A stretch of DNA of 64,000 bases, taken from the NCBI GenBank assembly GCA_012295275.1, contig CM022677.1, forward strand, positions 21,711,631 through 21,775,630. The letters are read 5' to 3'. A model generated the notes under the pieces. It saw only the letters and a program-made list of their open reading frames with translations, was not told where the DNA came from and made no database searches. The translations under genes were made by a program, and so were the position numbers. Each line of letters opens with the position of its first letter. The stretch's first letter is position 1. Source of the stretch: Chrysomallon squamiferum. Taxonomy: Eukaryota > Mollusca > Gastropoda > Neomphalida > Peltospiridae. Below, piece after piece: positions 61,201-64,000 of this stretch.

Positions 61201-61645
61201 AAGAAGAGGCGACTGATCCCATAACAGTATATGAAGAAGAAGAAGAAGAAGACGAAGAAGAAGAAGAAGAAGAAGAAGAAGAAGAAGAAGAAGAAGAAGA
61301 AGAAGAAGAAAGAAGAGGCGACTGATCCCATAACAGTATATGAAGAAGAAGAAGAAGAAGAAGAAAGAAGAGGCGACTGATCCCATAACAGTATATGAAG
61401 AAGAAGAAGAAGAAGACGAAGAAGAAGAAGAAGAAGAAGAAGAAGAAGAAGAAGAAGAAGAAGAAGAAGAAGAAAGAAGAGGCGACTGATCCCATAACAG
61501 TATATGAAGAAGAAGAAGAAGAAGACGAAGAAGAAGAAGAAGAAGAAGAAGAAGAAGAAAGAAGAGGCGACTGATCCCATAACAGTATATGAAGAAGAAG
61601 AAAAAGAAGAAGAAGAAGAAGAAGAAGAAAGAAGAGGTGACTGAT
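58240..61645. repeat. 3.4-kb (GAA)n minisatellite, about 41 core copies
   Basis: The unit is a constant core, GGCGACTGATCCCATAACAG plus TATATGAAGAAG, alternating with (GAA)n of variable length (about 15 to 90 bases). I count about 41 cores plus one degenerate core (GGTGACTGATGCCAATGGG) at 61636. Two subtypes differ by GAACAAGAAGATGAAG (58.3-59.4 kb) and GAAGACGAAGAAG (58.9 kb onward). It abuts the WAP B acceptor, so it is probably intronic. On the minus strand all three frames stay open for about 3.3-3.6 kb, which is compositional. Confidence 0.95.
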
Positions 61646-62440
61646 GCCAATGGGTATAGACGTGGTACAGTGATAGAACTTCTAATAGCAACAGCAACAG
61701 CAACAGCAGTGGTAGGAGAATTAGTAGAAGACGTAGAAGTAGCAGTAGTAGTTGTAGTCGTAACAACAGTAGTGATTTATAGTTTAGTAGTAACTGTGTT
61801 AAAAAGTAGAAGAATATTTATCGTTGATGTAATTAGAAATCAGAACTGAATGTTGTCCACGCTCATGTTGATGATGTTAGTGTAAGTGTTTGTGATGCTG
61901 ATGTCGGTATCAATGTTTGTGATGATGATGGTGTCAATGTTGCTGATGTTGCTGATGTTAGTGTCAATATTGGCAATGTTTATGATGATGGTGTCAATGT
62001 TGGTGCCAGTGCTGATGGTGATGATGTCTGTGTGTGTGTGTCTGTGTGTATGTCTGTGTGTGTGTGTCTGTGTGTGTCTGTCTGTCTGTGTGTGTGTGTG
62101 TGTGTCTGTCTGTATGTGTGTGTCTGTGTGTGTGTCTGTCTGTATGTGTGGGTGTGTGGGGGTGTGTCTGTGGGTGTGTCTGTCTGTGTGGGTGTGTGTG
62201 TGGGTGTGTCTGTGTGTGTGTCTGTCTGTATGTGTGCGGGTGTGTGTATGTGTGTGTCTGAGTGTATGTATGTGTGTGAGTTTTTTTTGTATAACTCTCA
62301 GTATGTTGGTCTGTCAGTCTGTTTTTGCAATGCATCTATCTGTCTATTCTATCTGTCTATCTGTCTAATCTATCCGTCTATGTGTCTATTCTATCTATCT
62401 GTCTATTTAATCTTTTTTTTTTTTTTGATTTTTTGATTTG
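61646..62440. repeat. Degenerate (TGTCTG)n/(TG)n block
   Basis: 61650-61850 is trinucleotide-like DNA. 61860-62025 has GATGATG/GTGTCAATGTT words in a loose tandem pattern. 62028-62280 is (TG)n with TCTG variants, then CTGTCTAT repeats to 62410. No gene recognised. Confidence 0.8.
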
Positions 62441-62454
62441 TGTGTTTATTTATT

Positions 62455-63724
62455 TCGTTACAGGTTTGTCAAAGTAAAAAGGTGACGAAAAAGAAGAAGA
62501 AAAGAACCAAAGAGAGATAGCTCCAGAAATCAGATTGGGAAAAAAATGTTCCATCTCGGTTTTAATAAAAAGTTACAAAAACAAACTGCTCCTATATCTG
62601 GAACTGGAGAAAAATGAAAACGTTTCTCCGTTTTATGTGTGATGTTTTTTTTTGTTTTTTTTCTATTTAAAAAGGCAGCAGACGCTTATTTTTCCTGTTC
62701 TACACTTTCTCTTTATTTTCAGTATTTTTCCAGTTCCAACCCAAGAGTGTCTGTTTTAAAAACTCCAAACGATTTTCAGTATCCTGTAGTGTTAAATATG
62801 TTGTTTGTTTTTTCCTGGATTTTTTTTTGGGGGGGGGGGCAGGGGGGTTGGTGTTTTATCTCCTTTTCTAATCTAGTGCTGTCAATTTAAAAAAAAAAAT
62901 TGTCCTTTCAAATTCAAGATCAAGGTTATAATGTTTATTTATTTTACGAACTGCAATAGCAAAACAGGATAATGTTTTTCAACTCAGTAAATGAGGTGTA
63001 TCTGTGTGTGTGTGTGTGTGTGTGTCTAAGTGTTGCTGTACGTAAAATTAATATTGTTATTTTTTAATCATCTTTATTCTTTAAAAAATATAAAATAAAT
63101 AAAAAACAAAAATCTCAGATCGTCTTGTTTTATATTTTTGACATTTCTCTGACAGTAGTTTTACTGTCGTCAGACAATGCTTCAACACATTTTGATTATG
63201 TTGACTATGCACAGTAAAATAAATGACATAATCTATATTATAAAAGTAATGATGATGATGATGATGATGATAATTATTGTAATGATAATAATAATGATAA
63301 TTATAAGAATAATGTTAATAATAATAATACACATACACAAACATACACACAGACAATCACTAAACTTATACGTGACTATGTAGAGATAAGAACGTCATTT
63401 CTGTTTATAGATGAGGACTTCCCCAATTTTTTTATACTTTGTTTATTTTTTCCTTGACAACAGATGTATTTATATTATCTTCAATGACACACCCTTCTTT
63501 ATTTCTGAATACAGTGAGGAAAGCAAAGTTCTAAATATTTTTCCTCTGTCAAATATACTTCATTCTTTAACACACACAGACTTAGGTCTTATCCTGAGGT
63601 AATTAAAACTCTAATTATTTCTTATTTCCTTTCTGTTCTTTTCTTACCAATATATTTGTTTCCTATGTCTGTTTGTCTGTCTGTGCATCTGTGTCTTTCG
63701 ATGTTTCTTTCTGTGTATGTTTAC

Positions 63725-63783
<59 letters not shown>

Positions 63784-64000
63784 TTCATTTATTTATTTAA
63801 TTATTTATTTATTTGTTATTCTTTTATATTTGTTTGGAAATTTATTGATTCGTTTACTTTTTTATTTAATCACTTTTTATCTATTGTATTGTATTGTATT
63901 GCATTATTTAGTTAGTTAGTTAGTTATTACAAATACACTATTGCACATGATTATAAAAATCACACGCATTGAATGTTTTCGTTTCTGAATACAATTTAGT
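62455..64000 (+). repeat. Segmental duplication of 51430-52850
   Basis: Matches the region from the LRR gene's last exon through the spacer before the Ig gene. Landmarks occur in the same order: CGTTACAGGTTTGTC, GGGCAGGGGGTTG-type G run, CTAATCTAGTGCTGTCAATTT, GTGTCTAAGTGTTGCTGTACG, CAGACAATGCTTCAACACA, ATCACTAAA, TATACTTCATTCTTTAACACAC and TTAGTTAGTTAGTTATTAC. The copy has a 200-base insertion (about 62573-62820). It continues to the window's end, so another Ig-type gene may follow. Confidence 0.9.
62464..62520 (+). pseudogene. Orphan copy of LRR terminal exon
   Basis: Identical coding sequence for VCQSKKVTKKKKKRTKER and TAG, with acceptor TTCGTTACAG intact. No other LRR exons accompany it in the window, so it is a stranded exon; use as an alternative last exon 11 kb downstream is conceivable. 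Confidence 0.8.

Noticed and set aside
58081-61650. Three overlapping minus-strand frames of about 1,100-1,190 codons
   Set aside because: Only the last 44 or so codons of one frame encode the WAP domain. The rest is (TTC)n minisatellite, open in all frames because the unit lacks stops.

Overview
This is eukaryotic DNA: coding regions are split by GT-AG introns, polyadenylation signals are present, and microsatellites are extremely dense ((CT)n, (ATT)n, (TAG)n, (TTTA)n, (CATA)n). The gene types (TRIM-like RING protein with a propeller-type tail, short four-disulfide-core/WAP exons, a small leucine-rich-repeat protein, a GPI-type Ig protein and a huge low-complexity secreted protein) suggest an invertebrate, most likely a lophotrochozoan such as a mollusc. 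The organism is an inference and is not proven by any single sequence here.

Layout. 1-11400 is gene-free: a tandemly duplicated AT-rich repeat family (1-6060), a fold-back element (7935-8981) and a dispersed element that always ends in a long (CT)n tract. 11400-13394 (+) is a two-exon RING/coiled-coil/propeller gene. 13395-17185 is intergenic and dominated by a pyrimidine-to-purine switching simple repeat. 17186-45395 (-) is the main object: a stretch of almost continuous coding sequence in four large blocks separated by introns. It begins with a clear signal peptide and encodes roughly 8,000 residues of disordered, Q/N/T/S/R-rich sequence made of at least a dozen different in-frame tandem repeat families. 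It may be one gene or two; about ten frame breaks, many at homopolymers, interrupt it.

About 1.35 kb from its start, head to head, is a five-exon LRR gene (46748-51495, +; 191 codons plus stop). Three of its exon/intron boundaries have been copied into tandem repeats, so the gene carries many decoy splice sites. Downstream are a three-exon, probably GPI-anchored Ig-domain gene (52990-55043, +) and two WAP-domain exons (56375-56505 and 58081-58214, -). The second WAP exon lies next to a 3.4 kb (GAA)n-based minisatellite with about 41 copies of a core. The last 1.5 kb (62.4-64.0 kb) repeats the region from the LRR gene's last exon to the start of the Ig gene, showing a tandem segmental duplication with a period near 11 kb.

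The genes show no obvious shared pathway. The giant protein, the Ig protein and the WAP proteins are secreted or surface types, the TRIM and LRR proteins intracellular. The strongest themes are a probably undescribed giant secreted repeat protein and repeated capture of splice sites by simple-repeat expansion.
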